The notes under the pieces: model-generated
Databases searched by the model: none
Told to the model about the DNA's origin: nothing
The model's input: the letters and a program-made list of their open reading frames with translations, nothing else
Source of the DNA: an uncultured Bacteroidota bacterium
GTDB lineage: Bacteria > Bacteroidota > Bacteroidia > Chitinophagales > Chitinophagaceae
Length of the DNA stretch: 64,000 bases
Reading direction: 5' to 3'
Assembly (NCBI GenBank): GCA_903819975.1
Contig: CAIJFI010000004.1
Span: 186,001 to 250,000, forward strand
Made by a program: the position numbers and the translations under genes
In this document: positions 10,002 to 18,704 of the stretch, piece by piece
Numbering within the stretch: position 1 is the stretch's first letter
Layout of the letters: the number at the start of each line of letters is the position of its first letter

Positions 10002-11267
10002 TTAAATAGTCCATGGACCACGCATAGGTGGGTTAATTAAATAATTTGCTTCGTTGTCTCCAATAAATGTTTCTGCAACAGGATCAAAATTTAAAGTGCG
10101 TCCAAGTTGCAAGGCAATCTTTCCTAAATTAATAAGCATACATGATCTAAAACCATTTTGTTCATTTAAAGCAAATGGAGTACGGTATTTAACACTATCT
10201 AAAAAATCCGTAACCTGTGGGGCAGGATCTGGCATCAGAGCCAACTTTTCTTTTAAATTTGGAATGGTTGATTTAAATCCTGCGAATAATTTTCCGTTAG
10301 GTCCTTCTATATAAGCAGCATTTGGATCCTTTGCTTCACCATCTAAAATGATTTTACAACCGTCAGCATAGGTATAAGTAATTTTTCTAAAAGTGCCACA
10401 AGCATCAGGATGTTGTTGCTCGGCATCTACTTCTACTTTAATAGGACTGGTATGATCTTTTCCTAAAAAATATTGGATAGGATCTAAATAATGTTGTCCC
10501 ATATCACCCAAGCCACCGCCATCATAATCCCAGTAGCCTCTAAAAGTTTGATGTGTACGATGTGCGTTGTAAGGCTTATAGGGAGCGGGTCCTAGCCAAC
10601 GATCATAGTCTAATTGTTCAGGTACTTGTTGTGTTTCCAAATTGGTTTTTCCTACCCAATAAAACTTCCAATCAAATCCTGTTGTTTTACTTACTGTTAC
10701 CGTTAACGGCCATCCAAGTAATCCGCTTTCTACTAATTTTTTAATCGGTTTTACTGTTGTGTTCATTCCATAAAAATTATCTTCAAAACGGAACCAAGTG
10801 TTTAACCTAAACATTCTCCCATATTGCGCAACTGCTTCTCTAACAATTTTTCCTTCGCCAATTGTTCTGGTCATTGGTTTTTCACACCAAATATCTTTTC
10901 CTGCCTTAGCTGCATCTACCGACATAATACCATGCCAGTGTGGAGGTGTAGCAATATGCACTATATCCACTTCGGGTAAGTTCACTAATTCTCTGTGATC
11001 GTGAAAGGTTTTTACGCCTCCGCCAATTCTATCAGCTACTTCTTTTAAATGAATTTTATCTACGTCGCAAATTGCAACAACCCTTGTTCCTGCATAAGGA
11101 ATGTGGCCTCTTCCCATTCCACCTACGCCAATAATACCTTTAGTAAGTTGATCGCTTGGCGCCAAAAATCCTCTGCCTAATACATGTCTAGGTACAATGG
11201 AAAATCCTGCAATAATTGCTGCAGTGTTTTTTAGAAATTTACGCCTGCTATTGTTTTTAGCATTCAT
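10002..11267 (-). CDS. Tat-exported Gfo/Idh/MocA-family oxidoreductase
   Basis: NAD(P)-dependent sugar or glycoside dehydrogenase by family. The N-terminus carries a twin-arginine signal (SRRKFLKN at residues 7-14), so the folded, cofactor-loaded protein is predicted to be periplasmic. The Rossmann motif IGVGGMGRGH is at residues 46-55, the CEKP motif near 128-131, and GDMGQHYLDP supplies the conserved C-terminal-domain histidine. Length (421) is normal. It is the first gene of a two-gene operon with the DUF1080 protein. By analogy with the Bacteroides oxidative glycan-breakdown system, it likely oxidises C3 of a glycoside (inference). How a periplasmic family member would recycle its cofactor is unclear; tightly bound NAD is possible. 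Confidence 0.9.
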   Translation of the reverse strand: MNAKNNSRRKFLKNTAAIIAGFSIVPRHVLGRGFLAPSDQLTKGIIGVGGMGRGHIPYAGTRVVAICDVDKIHLKEVADRIGGGVKTFHDHRELVNLPEVDIVHIATPPHWHGIMSVDAAKAGKDIWCEKPMTRTIGEGKIVREAVAQYGRMFRLNTWFRFEDNFYGMNTTVKPIKKLVESGLLGWPLTVTVSKTTGFDWKFYWVGKTNLETQQVPEQLDYDRWLGPAPYKPYNAHRTHQTFRGYWDYDGGGLGDMGQHYLDPIQYFLGKDHTSPIKVEVDAEQQHPDACGTFRKITYTYADGCKIILDGEAKDPNAAYIEGPNGKLFAGFKSTIPNLKEKLALMPDPAPQVTDFLDSVKYRTPFALNEQNGFRSCMLINLGKIALQLGRTLNFDPVAETFIGDNEANYLINPPMRGPWTI

Positions 11268-11333
11268 ATTATTTGATTTAATATTTATGATTAATATCTG
11301 TTATTCTCCTTATTAAATTTATTCAATTTTGTT

Positions 11334-11341
11334 TACATTTG
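11334..11341 (+). promoter_or_regulatory. -7 promoter element TACATTTG for the VIT1-like gene
   Basis: Perfect match to the Bacteroidota -7 consensus TAnnTTTG, 37 bases before the ATG at 11379. No clear -33 TTTG. It places transcription start just before the upstream TTG at 11355, favouring the ATG. Confidence 0.5.
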
Positions 11342-11378
11342 AATAGCTTACATCTTGAATACAAATAATTATATAAAC

Positions 11379-12083
11379 ATGAGCGAAACGCATTTACACC
11401 TCGAAGAACACATGAAAAGCACTGATCTGCTTTCAGATATTGTAATTGGAATGAGTGATGGGCTTACGGTACCTTTTGCGTTGGCTGCTGGTTTAAGTGG
11501 TGCAGTTGGGGATCATGTAAGCTTAATTTGGATTGCAGGTATTGCCGAAATTGCCGCAGGCTCTATCGCGATGGGTTTAGGTGGATATTTGGCGGGTAAA
11601 ACCGAGCAAGACCATTATAAAAGTGAACTAAAACGCGAATATTGGGAACTTGAACATAAAAGAGAAGTGGAAGTGCAGGAAGTGCGAGATGTGTTTTTAG
11701 GATGGGGTTTAACACCTTCCACAGCCGAAGAAGCAACACAAGAGATAATAAAAGACGATAAGCGTTGGGTTGACTTTATGATGAAATTTGAATTGGGTCT
11801 TGAAGAACCCGATCCAAAACGTGCACATAGAAGTGCTTTTAATATTGGACTAAGTTATATTGTAGGCGGTCTTATTCCTTTAACACCTTATTTTTTTGTA
11901 AGCAATTCTTTAGATGGATTAAAATTATCGGCGATAATTACCTTAGTATGTCTGTATGCTTTTGGATTCTTTAAAAGCAAAATGACAGGAATCAATCCTT
12001 GGTGGGGTGGTGTTAAAGTAATGTTTATTGGAGCAATTGCAGCTGCAACAGCATTTACTATTGCTAAATTAATTCAGGCATAG
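11379..12083 (+). CDS. VIT1/CCC1-family transition-metal transporter
   Basis: Inner-membrane transporter of the vacuolar iron transporter family, which moves Fe2+ or Mn2+. I chose the ATG at 11379 (MSETHLHLEEH) over an in-frame TTG at 11355, because the -7 element leaves almost no leader for the TTG. Family motifs are GMSDGLTVPFALAAGLSG (first helix) and AAGSIAMGLGGYLAGKTE (second helix). A charged cytosolic stretch of about 75 residues follows (YKSELKREYWELEHKREVEVQEV), as in VIT1, where it binds metal. Three hydrophobic helices finish the protein. The acidic/His-rich start may also bind metal. The gene is divergent from the oxidoreductase operon and followed by a convergent gene. Metal specificity cannot be told. 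Confidence 0.9.
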   Translation: MSETHLHLEEHMKSTDLLSDIVIGMSDGLTVPFALAAGLSGAVGDHVSLIWIAGIAEIAAGSIAMGLGGYLAGKTEQDHYKSELKREYWELEHKREVEVQEVRDVFLGWGLTPSTAEEATQEIIKDDKRWVDFMMKFELGLEEPDPKRAHRSAFNIGLSYIVGGLIPLTPYFFVSNSLDGLKLSAIITLVCLYAFGFFKSKMTGINPWWGGVKVMFIGAIAAATAFTIAKLIQA

Positions 12084-12116
12084 TCATATCTAATTATAAA
12101 AGACATAGAGAAGAAA

Positions 12117-12872
12117 TTATTTCTTCTCTCCAATTTTAGCAAAAGAAAAATTTACCATTTCAAGGTATGCTATAACATCCTTCTCGTTGTTTAATTTTGT
12201 TTTATCACCTAATAGAGTCATTTTAACAAAATCATTATTTGGAGTAGCGCCAATTATACTTTTACGGTCAAGATCTCTTAATGGACTTATTTTACCTTCA
12301 TTATAAATTGCATAATTCTTTTTAGTATAAAAACTACTTACCGTTTTTGCTTGAATAGGGTCATAAGGACTTGTTTTAACCAATTGCTTTTGTAATAATA
12401 TTAACTGGTATAAGCCTGGGCTTAGTACTTGATAAAATGCAGTACCCACGCCAGTTACATGATTTATTAGTTTTGCGAAGCTTGCTATTGGTTGTGTTAA
12501 GTTGGTTTTACTAAGAAATACAAGTCTTGTAATGCCCTCGTTTTCTACAACCAATTCTTCACCTGCACTATTTAAATAATAAATTTCATCCGAGTATAAA
12601 TTTAATTTTGCTTGATTAATTTTAGCTTTTGAACCGTTTGCAAAATATATAATTGCTGGATTCCATTTGTCACTCCAAAATGGTGTGCCTTCTACATCGG
12701 CATAAGTTAATGAAGTGCTTTTTCCTAATTTAGAATTACCTGGATCATACGTCATAGCATTAAGATCTAACTCTCTTACTTCTGTAACAAGCTGTTGCCC
12801 TATTGCATTGAATCCAATTATCATAGCCAACACAATGAAACTTATTTTTATACTTAATGCAGTTTTTTTCAT
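12117..12872 (-). CDS. Unknown secreted protein
   Basis: I do not recognise the family. Residues 1-25 form a signal peptide (hydrophobic core then NAIGQQ). The mature part, about 225 residues, looks globular, rich in beta-strand-type sequence, with no cysteines and no membrane segment. It contains WSDKWNPAIIYFANGSKAKINQAKLNLYSDE-like alternating strands and a basic middle region (LLQKQLVKTSPYDPIQAK). It starts 23 bases downstream of the D-aminoacylase gene on the same strand, so the two are probably co-transcribed. Many Bacteroidota carry such small periplasmic proteins next to hydrolase genes. Function unknown. Confidence 0.75.
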   Translation of the reverse strand: MKKTALSIKISFIVLAMIIGFNAIGQQLVTEVRELDLNAMTYDPGNSKLGKSTSLTYADVEGTPFWSDKWNPAIIYFANGSKAKINQAKLNLYSDEIYYLNSAGEELVVENEGITRLVFLSKTNLTQPIASFAKLINHVTGVGTAFYQVLSPGLYQLILLQKQLVKTSPYDPIQAKTVSSFYTKKNYAIYNEGKISPLRDLDRKSIIGATPNNDFVKMTLLGDKTKLNNEKDVIAYLEMVNFSFAKIGEKK

Positions 12873-12895
12873 TTGAATAAATTAATATAATAAAG

Positions 12896-14461
12896 TTAGT
12901 TTTTATTTCTAATTGCAATTCCTTTTCTTGTTCCATTATGCACCCCTTTGTCAACCGTCAAAGCACCATTCACAAAAATAAATTTGAATCCTTTTGAAAA
13001 TTGGTGAGGATTTTCAAATGTTGCCATATCGGTAACTTCATTTTCGTCAAATACAACAAGGTCGGCAATAAATCCTTCTTTGATTAATCCCCTTTCTTTT
13101 AAATTAAATTTATCTGCAGGAAGTGAGGTCATTCTTCTGATCGCTTCTTCCAAACTCATTACTTTTTCTTCTCTTACATATTTACCTAATACCCTTGCAT
13201 TGGTTCCATAAGCACGCGGATGAGGACGACTAACACCCACTACTGCTATGCCTGCATCACTTGCTGCCATGTTAAATGGATAAGCCATAATGTTTTTTAC
13301 ATCTTTATCTCCCATGCCGTGGTAAACCATTTGAGCGCCACCCAATTCTATCATTTGTACAATAGTTTCAGCTTCGTCTTTAGCATTATCCTTGTTACCG
13401 CGAATCATATTAATTTCTCTTAAATTTTTTCCGTTATAAGTTGTATCTGCTTTAAAATTGGCAACATAAGCGTAATCAAAATGTTTTAATCCTCTCCCTT
13501 TTATAATACCTAAACTATGTGCTTTTACTTTTGCTCTAATTGCTGGGTCTTTTAATCTTTTTAAAATTGAATCCTGTCCGTCTGCTAAAACCCAATCAGG
13601 TAAAAGAATCCCCAAGTTGGTACTACTTGCTGTATAAGGGTATTGGTCTATTGTTACATCAATCCCTTCTTTTCTTGCATTTTTCACAAGGTCTAGTGTT
13701 TCGTTACTTCTGCCCCAATTGTTTTGACCATTCACTTTAAAGTGTGAAATTTCTACTGGCAAATGTGCCTCTCTTCCAATAGCAATGGCTTCATTAACCG
13801 CTTCGGCTACTTTGTCCTCCTCATTGCGAATATGTGATGCATATACACCTCCATTTTTTGCAATAACCTTTGCAAGCCTAACAACTTCTTCGGTTGGAGC
13901 AAATGTACCAGGAATATAAATTAATCCAGTAGACATTCCCACAGCACCATCCTGCATTGCTTTTGCAGCTATTGCTTCCATTTTTTGTAATTCCTGCTCT
14001 GTAGCATGTCTATTGGCAGTGCCCATTACTTGTTTACGAATATTATTATGGCCCATCAATGCAGCTACATTAATTGAAACACCTAAAGAATCGATATAGT
14101 TAAAATACATTTTCATATCATCCGCCGAACCACCGCAATTTCCTGTAACAACGGTAGTCACACCATCATATATGAAATTAGTTGCTAGAGGATTTCTGCT
14201 TTCACCGCCTTCAATATGCGCGTGCACATCAATAAAACCCGGAGCAACTATTAATCCTTTGGCATCAATTTCGTTATTCGTTTTCCAGCTTTTTAAATTT
14301 CCAATCGCAGCAATTTTATTGTTTACAATGGCTACGTCTTTTAACTGCCAATTGTTTCCAGTTCCATCCATAATTTTTCCATTGCGTATGATATAGTCTG
14401 CAGATTGTGAAAACAATAATTGACTAAATAAAAGCGTGATGATTAGTAAGCTGTATTTCAT
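12896..14461 (-). CDS. Secreted D-aminoacylase-like amidohydrolase (N-acyl-D-amino-acid deacylase family)
   Basis: Metal-dependent hydrolase releasing D-amino acids from N-acyl derivatives, by family. Residues 1-18 are a signal peptide (LLFSQS), so it is periplasmic or lipid-free exported. The amidohydrolase HxH motif is FIDVHAHIEGG (H80, H82). VVTGNCGG supplies C109, the bridging metal ligand typical of D-aminoacylases. EISHFKVNG and the late AASDAGIAVVG Asp complete the metal site, and RPHPRAYGTNARVLGKYVRE is a family-specific C-terminal block. Length (521) is normal. It leads a two-gene unit with an unknown secreted protein. The in-frame start at 14461 is the only one giving a signal peptide. 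Confidence 0.9.
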   Translation of the reverse strand: MKYSLLIITLLFSQLLFSQSADYIIRNGKIMDGTGNNWQLKDVAIVNNKIAAIGNLKSWKTNNEIDAKGLIVAPGFIDVHAHIEGGESRNPLATNFIYDGVTTVVTGNCGGSADDMKMYFNYIDSLGVSINVAALMGHNNIRKQVMGTANRHATEQELQKMEAIAAKAMQDGAVGMSTGLIYIPGTFAPTEEVVRLAKVIAKNGGVYASHIRNEEDKVAEAVNEAIAIGREAHLPVEISHFKVNGQNNWGRSNETLDLVKNARKEGIDVTIDQYPYTASSTNLGILLPDWVLADGQDSILKRLKDPAIRAKVKAHSLGIIKGRGLKHFDYAYVANFKADTTYNGKNLREINMIRGNKDNAKDEAETIVQMIELGGAQMVYHGMGDKDVKNIMAYPFNMAASDAGIAVVGVSRPHPRAYGTNARVLGKYVREEKVMSLEEAIRRMTSLPADKFNLKERGLIKEGFIADLVVFDENEVTDMATFENPHQFSKGFKFIFVNGALTVDKGVHNGTRKGIAIRNKN

Positions 14462-14530
14462 AATAGTGTGTTGTTGTATAAATTTAGTAAATCCTCTTTA
14501 TATAAAATGAAATAAAAGGATAGCTGGCTA

Positions 14531-14538
14531 TAAATTTG
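14531..14538 (+). promoter_or_regulatory. -7 promoter element TAAATTTG for the PLP enzyme gene
   Basis: Perfect TAnnTTTG match 27 bases before the ATG at 14566. The -33 region has no clear TTTG. Confidence 0.5.
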
Positions 14539-14565
14539 TAATTTTAAGAACACAAAAATTAAAGT

Positions 14566-15747
14566 ATGAATTTTTCTAAGTTAAGCAAAGGCACTAAAGC
14601 GGTTTGGGGTGGCGAAGGAGATTTAAATGTGAGTGGTGCTGTAACAACTCCCATTGTTAATAGTGTAGCATTTGCATATACTGATGTTGAAAAGTGGCAT
14701 CAAGTTTCCTTGGGAAAACAAGAAGGGTTTATTTATAGTCGTAATACCAATCCAACTGTTGCTGCATTGGAAGAAAAAATTCGTTTATTAGAGGGCGCCG
14801 AAGCTGCAACATCATTTGCTACTGGTATGGCTGCGATTAGTAATACATTATATACTTTTTTAACGGCTGGGAAAAGAGTGGTTTCTCAAAAAGACAATTA
14901 TGGTGGAACCAGTAAAATATTTCTAGATTTTTTACCACTTAACAATGTAAATGTAACCTTGTGCGACACTACCAATTTTGATCAGTTTGAAGCCGAAATT
15001 GCCAAAGGTTGTGACATGGTATATTTAGAAACACCTACAAATCCAACGCTTAAAGTAGTAGATATTAAACGCTTAGCTGCTGCTGCAAAAAAAGTAGGTG
15101 CTATTGTTGTGGTAGATAATACATTTGCAACTCCTATAAATCAAAATCCATTATCACTAGGAGCTGACTTAGTATTACATAGTGCCACTAAGTTTTTATG
15201 TGGCCACTCAGATGCAATGGGGGGCGTTTTAGCAGGCAATAAACATTTGGTACAAAAAGTATATAACTATCGTGAAATAAATGGAGCAAGTTTACAGGCC
15301 GACCCTGCATATATGATAGCGAGAGGCATGAAAACATTAGAGCTTAGAATAGAAAGACAAAACGCATCAGCTTTAAAAATTGCTACTTATTTAAAAGCGC
15401 ATCCTAAGGTACAGGATGTATTTTATCCAGGTTTGCCAACACATCCGGGTCATGAAATTGCAAAAGCACAAATGAGTGGCTTTGGTGGTATTATGAGTTT
15501 TGCACTTGTTGGTGGATATGATAATGTTGCTAAATTATTAACCTCGTTAAAGCTTGTTCATTTGGCTGCAAGCCTAGGATCAGTAAGCACATTAGCAGGA
15601 CCTCCAAGAACCACTAGCCATGTGGAATTGACCGAAGCACAAAGAGCTCAGTTAGGAATACCAGAAAGCCTAATTAGATACTCCGTTGGCATTGAAAATG
15701 TAGATGACCTAATTCAAGATTTAGAAGATGCATTAGCCACTTTATAA
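14566..15747 (+). CDS. Cys/Met-metabolism PLP-dependent enzyme (cystathionine gamma-synthase / O-acylhomoserine sulfhydrylase / methionine gamma-lyase family)
   Basis: Cytosolic transsulfuration-family enzyme. The PLP lysine is K209 in LHSATKFLCGHSDAMGG. The subunit-bridging IYSRNTNPT motif is at 57-64, LEGAEAATSFATGMAAI at 75-91 binds the phosphate, and VVDNTFATP holds the PLP-ring Asp (D184). Near the C-terminus, ASLGSVSTLAGPPRTTSH and GIPESLIRYSVGIEN bind the substrate carboxylate. Length (393) is typical. Family members interconvert cystathionine, homocysteine and methionine, or eliminate thiols; the sequence alone does not fix which. It is monocistronic. Its stop is one base from the stop of the convergent hydrolase gene. 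Confidence 0.92.
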   Translation: MNFSKLSKGTKAVWGGEGDLNVSGAVTTPIVNSVAFAYTDVEKWHQVSLGKQEGFIYSRNTNPTVAALEEKIRLLEGAEAATSFATGMAAISNTLYTFLTAGKRVVSQKDNYGGTSKIFLDFLPLNNVNVTLCDTTNFDQFEAEIAKGCDMVYLETPTNPTLKVVDIKRLAAAAKKVGAIVVVDNTFATPINQNPLSLGADLVLHSATKFLCGHSDAMGGVLAGNKHLVQKVYNYREINGASLQADPAYMIARGMKTLELRIERQNASALKIATYLKAHPKVQDVFYPGLPTHPGHEIAKAQMSGFGGIMSFALVGGYDNVAKLLTSLKLVHLAASLGSVSTLAGPPRTTSHVELTEAQRAQLGIPESLIRYSVGIENVDDLIQDLEDALATL

Positions 15748-15748
15748 T

Positions 15749-16714
15749 TTATTTTATAAAATCATAAATTGCTTCTGCTACTTGCTTAGGTGCTTCTTCA
15801 TTAGGCACGTGTCCTACTTTTTCTAAAATTACTGTTCGACTATTTTTAATATCAGCACTAAACAACTTTGTATTTTCTACTGAAATTAAACCATCCTCCT
15901 TGCCCCATAATATTAAGGTTGGCGCCTGAATGGTTTTTATAAGTTCGGTGTTTTGTTCAAAAGGATGTTTGAATAAAGACAATGCCGCTTTTCTATTTCC
16001 TTCACATAGCAGCAATTCATGGTACCTTGTTATAGTTGATTCTTCTATTAAACTATGGTCATAATACACGCCTTCAATACTTTTTCTTACCAAAGATTTA
16101 GGAGTTATAAATAATAGCAAATTATTTATAACTGGCATTTGTGCAATTTTAAATCCTAATGATCCCTTTTCATTTTTTTTAGGATATCCACTTGCATCAA
16201 TAAGAATTAGCTTAGCCACTTTATTTGGATGTGCAACGGTATAATGCCATGCTATGCCCCCACCCAAAGAGTTTCCTCCAATTATACAGCTGTTTACTTT
16301 TAATTTAATTAATAGGGAGTCAATCACCCGTGTATAATTATCATAAGAATAACTGTTTTCTGGATTAAGTCCAGTTAAACCAAAAGCTGGCATGTCTAAT
16401 GCAATAACTCGTTTGTTGCCATAACCAGCACCATTTAATATAGCTGTAACTTTTTCCCAGGTATGTAATGATGAAGAAGTTCCATGAATTAATACTAAAG
16501 GCAAGCTGTCAAGTGGGTTGCCCTGATCGCGATAGTGCAACTGCATACCCATAATAGGCATGAATTTAGAATCGCCTGTTGCATATTTTTTTATTAAAAC
16601 ATTTTTCGGAATATCGGATTGTGCAAAAACAGATACAATAATAATTAACAATATAAATAGGGATACAATGCCATATTTGATTGTTTTAAAAAGCTTAGTT
16701 GAGGTAGTAGACAT
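15749..16714 (-). CDS. Membrane-anchored alpha/beta hydrolase
   Basis: Serine hydrolase of the alpha/beta fold. Residues about 13-31 form one hydrophobic helix that could be a signal anchor or uncleaved signal (FVAQ-like end), so the enzyme probably faces the periplasm. The oxyanion LVLIHGTSSS block is at 73-82, the nucleophile elbow GGNSLGG gives S149, ILWGKEDGLI carries the acid Asp and VGHVPNEEAP the catalytic His. The order and spacing match the epoxide hydrolase/lipase-like clan. Substrate cannot be inferred. It follows the ABC export operon, but a hairpin terminator lies between them, so it may be separately transcribed. Confidence 0.85.
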   Translation of the reverse strand: MSTTSTKLFKTIKYGIVSLFILLIIIVSVFAQSDIPKNVLIKKYATGDSKFMPIMGMQLHYRDQGNPLDSLPLVLIHGTSSSLHTWEKVTAILNGAGYGNKRVIALDMPAFGLTGLNPENSYSYDNYTRVIDSLLIKLKVNSCIIGGNSLGGGIAWHYTVAHPNKVAKLILIDASGYPKKNEKGSLGFKIAQMPVINNLLLFITPKSLVRKSIEGVYYDHSLIEESTITRYHELLLCEGNRKAALSLFKHPFEQNTELIKTIQAPTLILWGKEDGLISVENTKLFSADIKNSRTVILEKVGHVPNEEAPKQVAEAIYDFIK

Positions 16715-16745
16715 AAAAAATACAGCCTGTTTTATAGACTGTATT
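16713..16745 (-). terminator. Intrinsic terminator of the ABC export operon
   Basis: Read on the minus strand, AATACAG and CTGTATT (16739-16745 with 16719-16725) form a 7-bp stem with a 13-base loop followed by a T-run. It ends at the start codon of the alpha/beta hydrolase. Confidence 0.55.
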
Positions 16746-16768
16746 AAAGTTAATCAGTTTGTATTGAT

Positions 16769-17443
16769 TTATTTAAGAATTTTTCCGTCTTCCATTTTTA
16801 TAATTCGATGGGTGCGTTCTGCAAAACTTGGATCGTGCGTAACAATTAATAGTGTTTGATTAAATTCACTTGATAATTGATTAAAGATATCAAACACCAT
16901 GTCACTATTTTTCTTATCTAAATTTCCCGTAGGTTCATCGCCCATAATAATATGAGGATCATTGATAAGTGCTCTAGCAATAGCCACTCTCTGTTTTTCG
17001 CCGCCTGAGACATGATTAGATTTTTTTAAAGCCAAATGATCTATGCCTAAAATTTTCAACTTCTCCATTGCACGGTGTTCCACCTCAGCTCTACTATATT
17101 TTGCTAATTTTAATCCTGGTAGCATAACATTTTCAAGTACATTAAACTCGTTCAATAAATAGTGAAATTGAAAAACGAATCCAATCTTTTCATTTCTAAT
17201 TTTTGCTAAAAAAGGCTCATTCTTTTTGGGCATTTCTTCTCCGTCAATGAACAATGCGCCATCATAGTCGGTGTCCATGGTAGACAATACGTATAACAGT
17301 GTAGACTTTCCACAACCAGACTTACCGGTAAGTGACACAAACTCTCCCTTATTAATGCTAAAGCTTAAATCTTCGATAACCTGAATTCGTACAGGATCGT
17401 GAAAGAATTTATTAATATTTTTTGCTTCTAATATGGTGTTCAT
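16769..17443 (-). CDS. ABC exporter ATPase, MacB/LolD type
   Basis: Energises the permease of the same operon. Walker A is GKSGCGKST (40-48), the Q-loop Gln is Q92 in VFQFHYLL, the signature VSGGEKQ is 145-151, Walker B IIMGDE ends at E170, the D-loop is GNLD and the switch His is H203 in VTHD. Length (224) is that of the stand-alone LolD/MacB-type ATPases. It starts one base after the permease stop. Gene order adaptor-permease-ATPase indicates a tripartite MacAB-like pump working with an outer-membrane TolC-type channel encoded elsewhere, perhaps the one at 55.5 kb (inference). Confidence 0.93.
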   Translation of the reverse strand: MNTILEAKNINKFFHDPVRIQVIEDLSFSINKGEFVSLTGKSGCGKSTLLYVLSTMDTDYDGALFIDGEEMPKKNEPFLAKIRNEKIGFVFQFHYLLNEFNVLENVMLPGLKLAKYSRAEVEHRAMEKLKILGIDHLALKKSNHVSGGEKQRVAIARALINDPHIIMGDEPTGNLDKKNSDMVFDIFNQLSSEFNQTLLIVTHDPSFAERTHRIIKMEDGKILK

Positions 17444-17444
17444 G

Positions 17445-18704
17445 TTATTTACCTCTAATGATGACCACAGGGTCTATTTTACTTGCTTTTCTTGCAGGAA
17501 ACCACCCCGCAAAATAGGTAGTGATAAAAGAAAATACAATTCCAATTACATAAAACTTTGGATTGTAATTGATAGGATAAGTTTTTATAGTTGGAAGTGA
17601 AACGGTATTAAATGGAATTTGATCAATAATTGAAGAAAGCCCAAAGCCAAACAATAACCCCATTAATCCACCAAAAATACCAATTGAAATAGCGATATAA
17701 ATAAAAATACTTTTCACATCACTACCCGAAAATCCTGTAGCTTTTAAAATTGCAATTGAATCCATTTTTTCAAATATCATCATGTTTAAGATATTGTAAA
17801 TACCAAATCCAGCAACAATTAATAATGTGATTCCTACCGAGTAGGAGATTAAAGTTCTAATTGAACTTCCTGTTTCAAATTGTGAATTAGCGGTTTGAAT
17901 ATCTTCGGCATCGGTCTGATATAATTTTTCATATTCCTTTGCAACCGCTGGTGCTTGTTTGATATCATTTAGTTTCACCTGTATGCTAGTGACATAATCA
18001 TTGGGAACAGACAAGATTTTTTGAACAGTATTTAAAGATGCATAACTCTGAACATTATCAAAGTCTTTAATGCCTGATTGAAAAGTACCTACTACTTTTA
18101 ATTGAAACCTTTCTCCTTTTGAAGTGGTAATTTGAACACCATCACCAATTTGCACCAATAATTTATCAGCTAAGCCTTTTCCTAATATAATACTGTTGCT
18201 AACTTTATTTAAGTCAGCAGAATTTCCGGTAGTGATATAGTCGTCAAAGTGAAATAATTTAGTTTCTTCTTGAGCATTTATGCCAAAGATGCTTCCAGTT
18301 ATGTCAATGCTTCCATCATTAAAAAAAACTTGTGCAGTTAATTTTGGAGAATAGCCAAGAACTCGTGAATCTTTTTGTAAAGATTTCATTATAGCATCAC
18401 TATTATAGATGGCTTGTCGGTTAGCATCAGATTTAATAGAGCCAATAAAATTATGCCCACTTGCATATTTAGCAGTCTTATTAATTGGTTGATCGGCATT
18501 GGGTTTTATATCATTATAGATTCTTACATGTGCTGTCCTATTAAGTATTAGTCCATCTAACAAGTCGTTTAGGCCAGACATAAAACTTAGCAATGTGATA
18601 AACATGGTAATGCTAAATGTAACACCAACTGCAGCAACCAGCGTTTGCCTCCACCTAGCTAGTAACAAAGCACTAGCGATATTTATGAGTAATCTTTTTC
18701 TCAT
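17445..18704 (-). CDS. ABC exporter permease, MacB/FtsX family
   Basis: Inner-membrane permease with the MacB/LolE topology. One N-terminal helix (about 20-45) is followed by a large periplasmic domain to about residue 280, then three helices (about 285-310, 330-360, 385-405). The FtsX-type motif IAILKATGFSGSDVKSIFIY follows the second helix and FPARKASKIDPVVIIRGK ends the protein. Length (419) is normal. The start overlaps the adaptor gene stop by 4 bases, which indicates translational coupling. Such pumps export macrolides, peptides or lipoprotein-like substrates, or transmit mechanical force; the substrate here is unknown. Confidence 0.92.
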   Translation of the reverse strand: MRKRLLINIASALLLARWRQTLVAAVGVTFSITMFITLLSFMSGLNDLLDGLILNRTAHVRIYNDIKPNADQPINKTAKYASGHNFIGSIKSDANRQAIYNSDAIMKSLQKDSRVLGYSPKLTAQVFFNDGSIDITGSIFGINAQEETKLFHFDDYITTGNSADLNKVSNSIILGKGLADKLLVQIGDGVQITTSKGERFQLKVVGTFQSGIKDFDNVQSYASLNTVQKILSVPNDYVTSIQVKLNDIKQAPAVAKEYEKLYQTDAEDIQTANSQFETGSSIRTLISYSVGITLLIVAGFGIYNILNMMIFEKMDSIAILKATGFSGSDVKSIFIYIAISIGIFGGLMGLLFGFGLSSIIDQIPFNTVSLPTIKTYPINYNPKFYVIGIVFSFITTYFAGWFPARKASKIDPVVIIRGK

